Notes under the pieces: generated by a model
Databases searched by the model: none
Seen by the model: only the letters and a program-made list of their open reading frames with translations
Told to the model about the DNA's origin: nothing
In this document: one piece after another, positions 1 to 6,437 of the stretch
Layout of the letters: each line of letters opens with the position of its first letter
Numbering within the stretch: position 1 is the stretch's first letter
Assembly: GCA_003153855.1 (NCBI GenBank)
Contig: PMBM01000030.1
Location: 76,320 to 94,845, forward strand
Length of the DNA stretch: 18,526 bases
Source of the DNA: Propionibacteriaceae bacterium
Lineage (GTDB): Bacteria; Actinomycetota; Actinomycetes; Propionibacteriales; Propionibacteriaceae
Reading direction: 5' to 3'
Translations under genes and position numbers: made by a program

Positions 1-83
1 GTCTTCCCGTCGTACGGCTCGGACGACGACGACTCAGGATCCACCTGCATGCCACGGACAGTGCAGCGTTCGGATTCGGCCAT
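1..83 (-). CDS. 5' end of an unrecognised gene, truncated by the window
   Basis: An ATG at 83-81 opens a frame that runs off the window after about 27 codons (N-terminus MAESERCTVRGMQVDPESS). The start is supported by AGGA five bases upstream and by a perfect SigB/SigF-type promoter about 30 bases before it. The visible N-terminus is hydrophilic, rich in Ser/Glu/Asp, and has no signal peptide or recognisable domain. I do not recognise the family. The promoter suggests a general-stress product; that is inference. Confidence 0.5.
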   Translation of the reverse strand, partial: MAESERCTVRGMQVDPESSSSEPYDGK

Positions 84-119
84 GTTGGTCCTGGGTTGGG
101 TCTACGTCCGGTACCCCTG

Positions 120-143
120 TACCCCTCCGGCCGCGCGCCAAAC
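120..143 (-). promoter_or_regulatory. SigB/SigF-type promoter for the partial gene at 1-83
   Basis: On the minus strand GTTT (143-140) is followed by exactly 15 bases and then GGGTA (124-120), continuing with C. This matches the alternative-sigma (SigB/SigF) consensus GTTT-N14-16-GGGTA. The expected transcript start near 113 gives a leader of about 30 bases to the ATG at 83. The same 15-base spacing recurs at 4890-4913 and 578-601. Confidence 0.65.
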
Positions 144-314
144 CACAGCGCCGGTCGGGTGTGAGTCGGTCAACGCGGCGGGTCAGCTCCCGGGCACAGA
201 CGAGAGGACATCGCGAAGGTCCGCGAACCGAACGAGGCGCTCGCGCGTCAGGCGCGGGACGGGGCCGGACTCGGCCGCACCTGCAGCGCGTAAGGTCTCC
301 GGTCCGGATTCTGC
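144..314. other. Intergenic, nothing recognised
   Basis: The stretch lies between the promoter of the partial gene and the stop of the 65-residue gene. Both strands have only arginine/proline-rich GC frames without a convincing ribosome-binding site. I see no clear terminator hairpin. Confidence 0.5.
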
Positions 315-512
315 TCAGACCCGGAAGTGGTTCATCACCGATTCCGTCTTGGCTTCCTCCACCGCGGCGCGGGCGATCTCGATCGACTCGTGGTCCGGTC
401 CGTCGACCTCGCCATGCTCTGTGTGGCCCTCGGTGTCGGGCGCGTACAGAGGGTCGGGAACGGGTGGCTTCAGCCAGTTCTCCTGGTCGTTGTCGAAATC
501 GTGAGTACTCAT
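315..512 (-). CDS. Small acidic hypothetical protein (65 aa)
   Basis: The frame starts at ATG 512-510 with AAGGA seven bases upstream. It encodes 65 residues rich in Asp, Glu, His and Pro, beginning MSTHDFDNDQENWLKPPVPD. The second half (about residues 40-57) looks helical (IEIARAAVEEAK). There is no membrane segment or signal peptide, so it is probably cytosolic. A longer in-frame extension to 710 is possible but its Arg-rich composition does not look coding. A near-consensus SigB/SigF-type promoter lies about 65 bases upstream, so a stress role is plausible. I do not recognise the family. Confidence 0.6.
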   Translation of the reverse strand: MSTHDFDNDQENWLKPPVPDPLYAPDTEGHTEHGEVDGPDHESIEIARAAVEEAKTESVMNHFRV

Positions 513-577
513 GGGTCCATCCTTGCTCGGTTGTCCGCATCTGCGGTGGTCGGGGCCGTACTCACCGGTGGCACACG

Positions 578-601
578 TACCCGTCGCGCGCCGAAGGCAA
601 C
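578..601 (-). promoter_or_regulatory. Candidate SigB/SigF-type promoter for the 65-aa gene
   Basis: On the minus strand GTTG (601-598) is followed by 15 bases and then GGGTA (582-578) plus C. This is one mismatch in the -35 relative to GTTT, with the same spacing as the two perfect sites. The predicted leader to the ATG at 512 is about 60 bases. Confidence 0.45.
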
Positions 602-619
602 GCACGAGTCGCTCTCCGT

Positions 620-644
620 GTGTCGGTGGGGCGCCCAGGGGGTA
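620..644 (+). promoter_or_regulatory. Weak candidate SigB/SigF-type promoter for the FAD/Rieske gene
   Basis: GTGT (620-623) is followed by 16 bases and GGGTAC (640-645), about 43 bases before the ATG at 688. The -10 matches but the -35 has one mismatch and the spacing differs by one base from the other sites. With the minus-strand site at 578-601 it would make a divergent promoter pair. Confidence 0.25.
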
Positions 645-687
645 CTGACGTACAGAGCGTCCGGTACGGGCGCGGGAAGGCTGGACG

Positions 688-2190
688 ATGACGTCTCTGT
701 GGTTGGCCACTCACCCCATCAGCACACAAGGGGTCCCTCCCGTACCGGACGCCCGCTACGACACCGTCGTGGTCGGCGCCGGCCTCACCGGCGTGACGAC
801 GGCGCTTCTTCTGACCCGCGCCGGACAGCGCGTCGCACTCGTCGAGGCGCGCGTCCCCGGCGTCGTGACCACGGGCAACACCACGGGCAAGCTCAGCCTG
901 CTGCAGGGCCTGGTGATGTCGCGGATCCGCACGCACCAGGGCGACGACGTCCTGAGGGCCCACGCCGAGGCGAACCGGGCCGGCCAGTCGTGGCTCATTC
1001 GGCACCTGAACACGAACGGTCTGAGCTATCAGGTCAGGAATGCCTACACGTACGCCACGACCGACGAGGGCCGCCGGTCGCTGGACCGCGAGCTCGGGGC
1101 GACCCAGGCGTCGGGCATCGACGCCCGGTGGGCGGACGATGCCGGGCTGCCGTTCCCCGTGACGGGCGCCATCACGCTGGCCAACCAGATCCAGCTGCAC
1201 CCGACCGAGGTGCTCGCCTCGCTGCTGCGTGAGTACGAGTCGCTCGGGGGCGTCCTGCACACCTGGGCCCGCTTCCACAGCGTCGAGACGGGGTCGGGTT
1301 GCGAGATCTCCACGTCACGAGGTCAGCTGCGCGCCGACCGGGTCGTGCTCGCAACCGGCACCCCGGTGCTCGACCGCGGCGCGTACTTCGCCAGGCTGCA
1401 GGCGCTGAGGTCGTACGTGGTCGCGTGTCGCGTGACGGAGCCCGTACCGGACGGCATGTACCTGTCGGTGGACTCGCCGACGCGCTCGCTGCGTACGGCC
1501 ATCACCCGCGACGGCGAGTTCTTCCTCATAGGTGGGAACGGCCATCCGACGGGCCGCGAGGCGCACCCGAAGCAGGCGATCGCCGACCTCGAGCACTGGA
1601 CCAGCTCGTACTTCCCGACCGCGTCCTTCACGCACGCCTGGTCAGGGCAGGACTACCGGCCGATCGACGGCGTTCCGTACGTGGGGCACGTCCCGATGAC
1701 GAAGGACCGCGTGCTGACCGCCACGGGCTACGACAAGTGGGGCCTCACCAACGCGGTCGCCGCGGCGCTGCGCATCGCGGGGTCGCTCACCGGCTCGGAC
1801 GTGGCGTGGGCCGAACCTCTCGAGACGCTCCCGCCGCGCGCGATGTCGCTCGTGGACGCGGTCAGGTTCGGCGTCGGGGTCGCGGGCCAGATGACGGGCG
1901 GTTGGGCGGGGGCCACGACCCATGGCCTGCCCGACGAGGATCCCGCCGAAGGCGTGGGTGTCGTCGGCAGGGTCGGGGCGAGGCCCGTGGCCCGGTCGAC
2001 CGTCGACGACCGCACCTGCACGGTCTCAGCCGTCTGTACGCACCTGGGTGGCGTCGTGGTCTGGAACGATGCCGAGCGGTCGTGGGACTGCCCCCTGCAC
2101 GGCTCGCGGTTCAGCCCGACCGGACGCGTGCTCGAAGGTCCGGCCGTCGACGACCTCCCCGAATGGGGTGGCCACGAGGTAGACGACTAG
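688..2190 (+). CDS. FAD-dependent oxidoreductase with C-terminal Rieske [2Fe-2S] domain
   Basis: The 500-residue protein belongs to the DAO-type FAD-dependent oxidoreductases fused to a Rieske domain, a layout seen in Bacillus YhfW-like proteins. Residues 24-45 form the FAD-binding beta-alpha-beta with G30-A-G32-L-T-G35. The DAO fold continues to about residue 380. The C-terminus carries C450-x-H452 and C468-x-x-H471, the complete ligand set for a [2Fe-2S] Rieske cluster. Electrons probably pass between the flavin and the cluster; the substrate is unknown. No signal peptide is seen, so it is likely cytosolic. GGAAGG seven to eight bases upstream supports the ATG at 688. It converges on the ANTAR gene with only three bases between stop codons. 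Confidence 0.88.
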   Translation: MTSLWLATHPISTQGVPPVPDARYDTVVVGAGLTGVTTALLLTRAGQRVALVEARVPGVVTTGNTTGKLSLLQGLVMSRIRTHQGDDVLRAHAEANRAGQSWLIRHLNTNGLSYQVRNAYTYATTDEGRRSLDRELGATQASGIDARWADDAGLPFPVTGAITLANQIQLHPTEVLASLLREYESLGGVLHTWARFHSVETGSGCEISTSRGQLRADRVVLATGTPVLDRGAYFARLQALRSYVVACRVTEPVPDGMYLSVDSPTRSLRTAITRDGEFFLIGGNGHPTGREAHPKQAIADLEHWTSSYFPTASFTHAWSGQDYRPIDGVPYVGHVPMTKDRVLTATGYDKWGLTNAVAAALRIAGSLTGSDVAWAEPLETLPPRAMSLVDAVRFGVGVAGQMTGGWAGATTHGLPDEDPAEGVGVVGRVGARPVARSTVDDRTCTVSAVCTHLGGVVVWNDAERSWDCPLHGSRFSPTGRVLEGPAVDDLPEWGGHEVDD

Positions 2191-2200
2191 CGCCTAGGCG
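2191..2200. repeat. 10-bp palindrome at a convergent stop junction
   Basis: CGCCTAGGCG is a perfect palindrome beginning right after the stop of the FAD/Rieske gene and spanning the stop codon of the ANTAR gene. It may be part of a short bidirectional termination signal. It has no loop and no T-run, so the role is uncertain. Confidence 0.3.
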
Positions 2201-3201
2201 TTCTCCGGCTCGGCGCCCGTCTCGATGACCCTGGTCGCCACGTCGTGCAGCTTGAGGTTGCGGTTCTGGCTCGCCTGCTTGAGCCGGTCGAACGCCTCGA
2301 TCGGGAGGATCCGATGGCGCTCGACGAGGATGCCCACTGCCTGCCCGACGAGGCGATGGCTGATCATGGCCTGCTCGAGGTTCGCCTGCTTGTCCGCCGA
2401 CCGCTGCCTCTCGATGCCCCTGTCGATGGCCAGGCCGAACGCCTGGGCGAGGAGGTCCGCGGCGATCATCTCCTCGGTGCTGATCCGGCGCGGCCTGGGG
2501 AACTGGACCCACGCCCTCGCACCGATCGTGCTGGTCTGCGGCACGAGGAGGATGCCGCGCCGGTACGACACGGTGTCGGGGCTCGGCGAGCCCGCCAGGC
2601 CCGCGGCCACCTCGGGGTGCAGGTCGTCGACGGACAGGTTCTTCCCTGACGCGAACAGATACCGCTCGTCCAGGTCGATCTGGATCGTGCTGCCACCGTC
2701 GAAGAGCAGCTCGAAACCGTGCTCGGCGACCGCGAGCAGCGTCGCCAGGTCGTCCGTACCGCTGAACTCGGCGCTCACGCGGGCGGCCGCGGCGCGGCGC
2801 TCCTGCGCCTGCTTGTCACGGGTGATGTTGCGCAGGACGCGGATCTTGGCGGTCTGTCCGCTGAACGGCAGGTCTACGCTCGCGCCGCTGGTGTGCACCC
2901 AGATCTTGCGGCGGTCCTTCGTGTACAGGGGGACCTCGGAGTCGAAGTCGTTGCGGCTGAGCCCTTCGTCGTGGAGTCCCTGGATGGTGGCCAGCGCCTC
3001 GGGGTCCTCCTCCTCGGTGGGCCACCAGGGGAACGGCGGCCTGAAAGGACCGTCGCTGAGCTCGTAGCCGAACATGTCGGTGAACGCCTGGTTGAACTCG
3101 ATCACGGCGCCGTCGGCGTCGAGGACCACCAGCGGATCCCGAAGGGCGTGCATGACGGCCCGCCGCCAACCGGCGTCGGTCGAACGCTCCAGAACCGTCA
3201 T
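2194..3201 (-). CDS. PAS-GAF-like-ANTAR signalling protein
   Basis: Taken from ATG 3201, the protein has 335 residues. Residues about 15-130 form a PAS fold (FNQAFTDMFGY near 36-46, ending in VLRNITRDKQAQ, typical of a PAS C-terminus). Residues about 150-262 resemble a degenerate GAF sensor. Residues about 272-330 are an ANTAR RNA-binding domain (ISHRLVGQAVGILVERH). ANTAR proteins bind paired hairpins in mRNA leaders and act as antiterminators; here the input would be a PAS/GAF ligand instead of phosphorylation. The frame is open to 3447 and an ATG at 3264 also has GGAGG four bases upstream. I chose 3201 because codons 3264-3202 have only about half GC at third positions, and GGAG lies six bases before 3201. 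Its RNA targets are not evident. Confidence 0.85.
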   Translation of the reverse strand: MTVLERSTDAGWRRAVMHALRDPLVVLDADGAVIEFNQAFTDMFGYELSDGPFRPPFPWWPTEEEDPEALATIQGLHDEGLSRNDFDSEVPLYTKDRRKIWVHTSGASVDLPFSGQTAKIRVLRNITRDKQAQERRAAAARVSAEFSGTDDLATLLAVAEHGFELLFDGGSTIQIDLDERYLFASGKNLSVDDLHPEVAAGLAGSPSPDTVSYRRGILLVPQTSTIGARAWVQFPRPRRISTEEMIAADLLAQAFGLAIDRGIERQRSADKQANLEQAMISHRLVGQAVGILVERHRILPIEAFDRLKQASQNRNLKLHDVATRVIETGAEPENA

Positions 3202-3503
3202 GTCATTCTCCGCCTCAAGGTCGACCCGACCGTCATGTTCTTGACCAGCACGTGCGTCTTCCATCGAGCCTCCAACCCGGGTACCACGGAGGACAGGATC
3301 GTTCTTGCGAGGGAAATGTAGAGCGTGATGGGGCCGTACGGAAGGCCTGAATGGCATTCGGACACTCCGGCGGTGCACCGGCTGCAGTTTCAACCGGTAC
3401 ACCTCGTCCGGCGACAGCCCGGGCGGTCGCCGGACGACCCGGGGCACTGTCCCTGTACCCAGGGCATGCCGATGTCATGCCCCGAACCTAGACCCGCGCA
3501 GAC
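3202..3503. other. Intergenic upstream of the ANTAR gene, no gene recognised
   Basis: Open frames cross this stretch on both strands, but none has a credible start with a ribosome-binding site, and third-position GC is low. No SigB/SigF-type promoter is seen on the minus strand here: the one TACCC (3456-3460) lacks a matching -35. It must hold the ANTAR gene's promoter, which I cannot place. Confidence 0.4.
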
Positions 3504-3710
3504 TCACCTCTTCGTCGGCCCCAGACCGGTGGCTTCCATGCATGCGCGACGTTGCTCAGGGAGCTCCTGGACCGTCGAGTCGCACGCTCGATCGTGGTGA
3601 GGGCCGATCCACACGTCGGGCCATCCCGGTGGGATCGCCAACGACAGGATCCGCGCGAGAGCGTCTGCGCCGAACAGGAACCCGGACACGTCCGCGTACG
3701 CGAACCCCTG
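3504..3710 (-). pseudogene. Probable decayed N-terminal fragment of DNA topoisomerase IB
   Basis: In one minus-strand frame the translation reads GFAYAD, then LARILSLAIPPGWPDVWI, then after an unalignable stretch MEATGLGPTKR and a stop. Actinobacterial and proteobacterial topoisomerase IB proteins have near their N-terminus a segment of the type GF-Y-D ... LARIRALAIPPAWTDVWICP ... QATG-DA-GRKQ. The order and spacing agree for the first block. The bases between DVWI and EATG do not match, and the rest of the enzyme, including the catalytic Tyr region, is absent from the window. A GTG at 3689 could start a 61-residue product, but I read it as a remnant. The fragment lies just past the hairpin behind the sigma gene. 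Confidence 0.42.
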
Positions 3711-3719
3711 ACCTGGCCC

Positions 3720-3753
3720 GTCTCCGCTGCCACCCGGGGGAGGCGGCGGAGAC
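3720..3753 (-). terminator. Hairpin downstream of the sigma factor gene
   Basis: GTCTCCGC (3720-3727) and GCGGAGAC (3746-3753) form an 8-bp stem, with further GCC/GGC pairing inside the 18-base interval. It lies about 50 bases past the sigma gene stop. There is no T-run, as is common for actinobacterial intrinsic terminators. Confidence 0.5.
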
Positions 3754-3801
3754 GCGACGCGGTCTGGGCAAGCGTCGAGCGTTGCTGCTCGAGTCCTGGG
3801 C

Positions 3802-4593
3802 TCAGCTGGCCAGAGGCTCAGCGGGCTCGAGGAGCTCGCGGGTGTTGTCGAGGATCCTGCGGATGATCCGCGAGACCTGCATCTGGGACAGGCCCAGCCG
3901 CGAGGCGATCTCGCTCTGCGTGCAGTCCTCCTCGAACCTCCACGCCAGCACCTGACGGTCTCGTTCCGAGAGCACGGCGAGTGCCCTGCGCAGCGCGAGC
4001 CGGTCGGTCAGCTCGCCGGCCAGATCCTCGTCGTCGGCAAGGAACGAGCCCAGGGAGGCGGCGTCACCGGTGGTGGCATCGAGTGAGAGCGGCCGATAGC
4101 CGGCGCGGGCGATGATGCACTCCGCGACCTGCTTCTGGTCGACGCCGAGGGCGTCCCCGATCTCCCGTACGGACACTCTGCGGCCCGACGTCTGCTCGAG
4201 CCCCTCGCTCGTTCTCGAGGTCAGGCTGCCCAGGTCCTGGATCTGGCGCGGTGGCCGTACGACCCAGCAGTGGTCCCGGAAGTACCGCTTCAGCTCGCCG
4301 GTGATGGTCGGGACGGCGTACGACGCCAGCGACCTGCTCTCGTCAGGGTGGAAACGCTGGATGGCGACCCACAGCGCGGTACGTGCGACCTGTACGAGAT
4401 CGTCGAAGTCCACGCCGCGGCCGAGATACCTGCTGGCCAGTGCGTCGCAGAGCGGGAGGTTGAGCTCGACGAGTTCGGTGGTGATCCGCCGACGCTCCTC
4501 GGGCGTCGTTGCCTCGGCGAGGGTAACAAAGAGCTCGCGGGTCTTGGCCTCGCGACGTGCCACGGTGGATGCTTGCGCTGCTCCACGTGCCAT
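3802..4593 (-). CDS. RNA polymerase sigma factor, SigB/SigF/SigG family
   Basis: The 263-residue protein is a group 3 sigma-70 factor. Region 2 lies at about 45-120, with the core-binding and promoter-melting stretch VDFDDLVQVARTALWVAIQRF and the family hallmark RDHCWVVRPPR (107-116). Region 3 is at about 125-175, and region 4 at about 205-255 with the helix-turn-helix TQSEIASRLGLSQMQVSRII. AGGAG seven bases upstream supports ATG 4593. Such factors direct polymerase to GTTT-N14-16-GGGTA promoters during stress, stationary phase or differentiation and are normally held by an RsbW-type anti-sigma factor. No RsbW or RsbV gene is in the window, so control must come from elsewhere or be transcriptional. 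I see no SigB-type promoter before the gene itself. Matching promoters lie before csbD, the 65-aa gene and the partial gene at 1-83. Confidence 0.92.
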   Translation of the reverse strand: MARGAAQASTVARREAKTRELFVTLAEATTPEERRRITTELVELNLPLCDALASRYLGRGVDFDDLVQVARTALWVAIQRFHPDESRSLASYAVPTITGELKRYFRDHCWVVRPPRQIQDLGSLTSRTSEGLEQTSGRRVSVREIGDALGVDQKQVAECIIARAGYRPLSLDATTGDAASLGSFLADDEDLAGELTDRLALRRALAVLSERDRQVLAWRFEEDCTQSEIASRLGLSQMQVSRIIRRILDNTRELLEPAEPLAS

Positions 4594-4889
4594 GAGTGTT
4601 CTCCTTGCGGGAGATCTGTCCGAGTCGGCACGTGGTTGGACCGCTCTGACACTTCGACCATGCCAGACATCAGCATCTCGATCAAGGGTTCGTTGGGATC
4701 TTTTTGCCGAGCGTTGGCAAAGCCAAGAAACCCCGATGGGGACTCAACGCCTAGCCGCCGCGCGGTTCAGCAGCGCGAGATCGATTCAGTTCCCACAAGG
4801 TTCTTCGTCGGCTCTCAGGCTCCCGAGCGCTCGGCCCGGATCGGCTTCCGCGGCCACCACGAGGTCGGGCGCTCGGTCGTGGATCGTCG
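4594..4889. other. Divergent regulatory region between the sigma factor and csbD
   Basis: About 350 bases separate the two start codons. I find no convincing gene. The stretch has lower GC than its surroundings near 4690-4740, with a short dyad TTTGCC-N7-GGCAAA (4703-4721) and CCCC-GAT-GGGG near 4731-4741. These could be operator or leader elements of the sigma gene, but neither is followed by a T-run. The csbD promoter begins at 4890. Confidence 0.45.
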
Positions 4890-4914
4890 GTTTGGGCCCC
4901 AGGTGGGTGGGTAC
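4890..4914 (+). promoter_or_regulatory. SigB/SigF-type promoter of the csbD operon
   Basis: GTTT (4890-4893) is followed by exactly 15 bases and GGGTAC (4909-4914), about 33 bases before the csbD start. This is a full match to the SigB/SigF consensus. csbD of Bacillus subtilis is a known sigma-B target (its name means controlled by sigma B), so motif and gene support each other. Confidence 0.75.
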
Positions 4915-4947
4915 TGGAAAGGAACAATCTCCTGAGAGGAACGGATC

Positions 4948-5133
4948 ATGAGCGCAGACGACAAGGCTCGCCACAAGGGCGAAGAGCTCAAGGGCAGCGT
5001 CAAGGAAGGCTGGGGAAAGCTGACCGGCAACGAGGATCTCGAGGCCGAGGGCAAGGCCGAGAAGTGGTCCGGCAAGGCCAAGGGCACCGTCGACGAGGCC
5101 GTTGACGACCTCAAGGACGAGTTCCGTCGCTGA
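4948..5133 (+). CDS. csbD: CsbD family general-stress protein
   Basis: The 61-residue protein is very hydrophilic and rich in Lys, Glu, Asp and Gly, with the CsbD pattern near residues 13-30 (ELKGSVKEGWGKLTGNEDLE) and 38-53 (AEKWSGKAKGTVDEAV). CsbD proteins are small, abundant, probably partly disordered cytosolic proteins induced in the general stress response; their biochemical role is unknown. GAGAGGA lies about eight bases before the ATG. It is preceded by a consensus SigB/SigF promoter and followed 38 bases later by a small membrane-protein gene, apparently in one transcript. The divergently encoded sigma factor is the natural candidate to drive it. Confidence 0.92.
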   Translation: MSADDKARHKGEELKGSVKEGWGKLTGNEDLEAEGKAEKWSGKAKGTVDEAVDDLKDEFRR

Positions 5134-5171
5134 TCCTTCACGAGAGGCTTCACTGGAAAGGAGAAAGTCGT

Positions 5172-5315
5172 ATGGCAACCCTTCTCTGGATCGTCGCGGC
5201 CGTGCTGGTCATCTCCGGCATCTTCGCGATCGTGCGTCAGCAGCTTCTGTGGGGCATCGTCCTCATCGTGGTCGGCCTCCTTGTCGGCCCTGGAGGCGTG
5301 AGCATCTTCCACTGA
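5172..5315 (+). CDS. GPGG-motif small hydrophobic membrane protein (47 aa)
   Basis: ATG 5172 has AGGAG eight bases upstream and opens 47 codons ending at TGA 5313-5315. The product has two hydrophobic segments (about 3-20 and 25-38) joined by the short polar turn RQQ, then the sequence GPGGVSIFH. This matches the short actinobacterial GPGG-motif membrane proteins. It is probably a two-span hairpin in the cytoplasmic membrane. Its function is unknown. It lies 38 bases after csbD and before a strong hairpin, so both are likely transcribed together from the stress promoter at 4890. Confidence 0.82.
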   Translation: MATLLWIVAAVLVISGIFAIVRQQLLWGIVLIVVGLLVGPGGVSIFH

Positions 5316-5331
5316 TCGCTCGACAGACAGA

Positions 5332-5360
5332 GACTGCCGGTCCCGTTGGGGCCGGCAGTC
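5332..5360 (+). terminator. Intrinsic-terminator-like hairpin after csbD and the small membrane gene
   Basis: GACTGCCGG (5332-5340) and CCGGCAGTC (5352-5360) form a perfect 9-bp stem with an 11-base loop. Flanking CAGAC and GTCTG can extend it across a three-base bulge. It starts 16 bases after the membrane-protein stop and ends 32 bases before the next gene. There is no clear T-run. Confidence 0.7.
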
Positions 5361-5392
5361 GTCTGTAAGGTCTCCTGCGGAGGTAAGACTCG

Positions 5393-6382
5393 ATGGAGAG
5401 CATCACCAAGTTCCGGCAGTCGCCGCAGACACTGCGACGAATGATCGAGCGAGCGTACGGGCCGGAGCTGGTCCCGGAAGACGACGACTTCGCCACGGAG
5501 CTCGGGCACGGCTGGTTCAACGTCGCGTACCTGCTGCAGCTCGCCGACGGCCGACAGGTCGTCATGAAGATCGCGCCCCCGCAGGACGTCGAGGTGATGA
5601 CGTACGAGCAGGACATGCTCGCTGGAGAGGTGGCGGCGATCCGCCTGCTCGAGGAGCGCACCTCGGTCCCCGTGCCTCACGTCGACCACTACGACCCGAC
5701 CCACGGGGTCATCGCCGCCCCGTGGTTCGTCATGACGTTCGTGCCGGGTGACAACTTCGGCGAGGTCAGCGACGACTGGCCGGCGGAGCGCCAGCAAGCC
5801 GTGTGGCGGCAGATCGGCGCCGCGAACGCCGAGCTGAACACGATCCGCGGCGACGGGTTCGGGCGTTTCGGCGTCCCGGGCGTCGCGACCTGGCGGGAGG
5901 CGTTCACCGGGATCCTCGAGGACGTCCTCGCCGACGGGGAGCGCCGCGCGGTCGACCTGGGCTGGTCGTACGCGGCGGTGCGCCAGGCCATCGCGGACCA
6001 TGAGGCGTGCCTCGACGCGGTGACCGTACCGGTGTTCTGCGAGTGGGACCTGTGGGGATCCAACGTGATGGTCGCCGACGACCGGATCACCGGCATCATC
6101 GACCACGAGCGTGCGTTCTGGGGCGACCCGATCATGGAGGCGGGCTTCCTCGCCGCCGACGGCACGGCGTCAGCCGGGGACGCGAGCGGCTTCCTCGAGG
6201 GGTACGGCCGCGGCCAGCTCACCGCTGCCGAGCTCGACCGCCGCCGCCTGTACAACTTGCACCTGTTCCTCATCATGACCATCGAGACCGTCTACCGCGG
6301 CCACACGACCACCGAGCAGCTCGACATGGCCCGCCCAGCGCTCGACGGAGCCATGGCCGACCTCGGCCACGTACGCACGTAG
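5393..6382 (+). CDS. Phosphotransferase family protein (APH/choline-kinase fold)
   Basis: The 329-residue protein has the aminoglycoside phosphotransferase/choline kinase fold. It shows an N-lobe Lys (K59, in VVMK) for ATP, a hinge-like WFVMTFVPGD (111-120), a catalytic loop C-E-W-D219-L-W-G-S-N224, and an IID237-x-E239 metal-binding motif. The usual H-G-D of the catalytic loop is E-W-D here, but the catalytic Asp and the Asn are kept, so it is probably active. The substrate (small alcohol, sugar or antibiotic) cannot be assigned. GGAGG nine bases upstream supports the ATG. It stands alone between a terminator hairpin and a convergent gene. Resistance should not be inferred from the family name. 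Confidence 0.85.
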   Translation: MESITKFRQSPQTLRRMIERAYGPELVPEDDDFATELGHGWFNVAYLLQLADGRQVVMKIAPPQDVEVMTYEQDMLAGEVAAIRLLEERTSVPVPHVDHYDPTHGVIAAPWFVMTFVPGDNFGEVSDDWPAERQQAVWRQIGAANAELNTIRGDGFGRFGVPGVATWREAFTGILEDVLADGERRAVDLGWSYAAVRQAIADHEACLDAVTVPVFCEWDLWGSNVMVADDRITGIIDHERAFWGDPIMEAGFLAADGTASAGDASGFLEGYGRGQLTAAELDRRRLYNLHLFLIMTIETVYRGHTTTEQLDMARPALDGAMADLGHVRT

Positions 6383-6437
6383 CCCCACCTGGCCGGGTTC
6401 AGCAGAGCACCTGGTCGCTTCGGGAGGCGTCCTGGCC

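Noticed and set aside
327..1232. Plus-strand open frame overlapping the 65-aa gene and the FAD/Rieske gene
   Set aside because: It is out of frame with the clear FAD/Rieske protein and has a low-complexity Arg/Gly/His composition typical of GC-rich shadow frames.
3202..3447. N-terminal extension of the PAS-ANTAR protein to 3447
   Set aside because: The added residues lack domain similarity, third-position GC is low, and a better ribosome-binding site exists at 3201.
4703..4721. TTTGCC-N7-GGCAAA dyad upstream of the sigma gene as terminator or operator
   Set aside because: It has no T-run in either direction and no second copy, so neither role can be supported.
4594..4760. Self-recognised SigB/SigF-type promoter of the sigma gene
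   Set aside because: No GGGTA with a GTTT-like partner at 14-16 bases is present on the minus strand in this region.
5393..6382. Aminoglycoside resistance gene
   Set aside because: Only the general APH/choline-kinase fold is visible; the catalytic loop differs (EWD instead of HGD) and no resistance subfamily is recognised.
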